DNA of 17,194 bases from an uncultured Verrucomicrobiales bacterium (GTDB taxonomy: Bacteria > Verrucomicrobiota > Verrucomicrobiae > Limisphaerales > CANJSG01). Below the pieces are notes generated by a model. The model worked only from the letters and a program-made list of their open reading frames with translations. It was not told the DNA's origin and did not search any database. Shown in pieces: positions 16,873 to 17,194 of the stretch (its first letter is position 1; each line of letters starts with the position of its first letter). The stretch covers positions 1-17,194 of the forward strand of contig CAMLMI010000062.1 in NCBI GenBank assembly GCA_946480965.1, in the 5' to 3' direction. Position numbers and translations under genes: made by a program.

Positions 16873-17194
16873 GTGAACGACACGAGTGCCGAGCTGTTCG
16901 ATCCCGCCAACGCGCCGGGCCTGGGGCCCGATCCGCGCCCCGGCCGCTGGCCCATCGCCCAGGTGGACGCGGCCCTCGAGCGCGTTTTCTCCGCCCGTTC
17001 CCTCGACGCCGGCCAACGCGCGCTCGTCCGGGCGCTGGCCCTGCTCTGGCACGACCACTTGGACGAGGCCCATGAGATCGTGCAGGACCACGCGGACGGC
17101 GACGGCGCGTATCTGCACGGCATCATGCATCGCCGCGAGCCCGACTACTGGAACGCCAAGTATTGGTTCCGTCGCGTCGGCGGGCATCCCTTCT
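16873..17194 (+). CDS. Conserved protein of unknown function (3' end beyond window)
   Basis: The frame opens with GTG at 16873 (MNDTSAELFDPANAPGLGPD) and stays open through the right edge, 107 codons. Codon use matches its neighbours, with strong third-position GC. The segment LLWHDHLDEAHEIVQDHADG, then GAYLHGIMHRREPDYWNAKYWFRR, is rich in histidine, tryptophan and tyrosine, and reads like a structured, conserved helical protein. I recall similar uncharacterised proteins in environmental bacteria but cannot name a family. Minus-strand frames over the same bases are shadows. The GTG start has no clear Shine-Dalgarno. It is divergent from batD. Confidence 0.75.
   Translation, partial: MNDTSAELFDPANAPGLGPDPRPGRWPIAQVDAALERVFSARSLDAGQRALVRALALLWHDHLDEAHEIVQDHADGDGAYLHGIMHRREPDYWNAKYWFRRVGGHPF

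Overview
The window most likely comes from a high-GC Gram-negative bacterium, and Verrucomicrobiota is my best guess. The reasons are the gene mix (an Mpl murein-recycling ligase, a CE15-type glucuronoyl esterase, a BatD/BatE pair, an ABC permease carrying RCC1-like repeats), the frequent lack of clear Shine-Dalgarno sites, and intergenic GA-rich and 'TTGAACG'-type repeats. The assignment is inference; no rRNA or marker gene is present. I saw no rRNA, tRNA or CRISPR array.

Layout. Positions 1-3500 (minus strand) hold a three-gene operon: a YtrA-type GntR repressor, an ABC ATPase, and an ABC-2 permease whose C-terminus runs off the left edge as an RCC1-like repeat domain. A perfect palindrome sits in the operon promoter. 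Positions 3520-3655 are a low-complexity CT/GA repeat. Next are a Na+/dicarboxylate-amino acid symporter (minus) and a divergent iron-type alcohol dehydrogenase (plus). Positions 6323-7543 form an insertion-sequence graveyard: a decayed IS1182-like transposase start, then an IS3-family element that keeps both ends but has lost most of its interior. mpl follows at 7544.

Positions 9334-11384 (minus) hold a two-gene unit: a membrane-anchored thioredoxin-fold protein with a Cys-Gly-Cys motif, then a methyl-accepting chemotaxis protein whose only input module is a histidine-rich membrane domain. The genes overlap by four bases. A secreted CE15 glucuronoyl esterase is divergent from them and converges on a chromate transporter gene (chrA). 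BatE and BatD (minus, also overlapping by four bases) follow without adjacent BatA/BatB genes. A 106-bp inverted-repeat structure separates them from a partial conserved protein of unknown function at the right edge.

The two arrangements most worth following up are the ABC permease-RCC1 fusion under its own repressor, and the coupled thioredoxin-fold/chemoreceptor pair, which could be a redox-sensing taxis module. Both functional readings are inference. The other genes look like ordinary accessory metabolism, transport and envelope functions.
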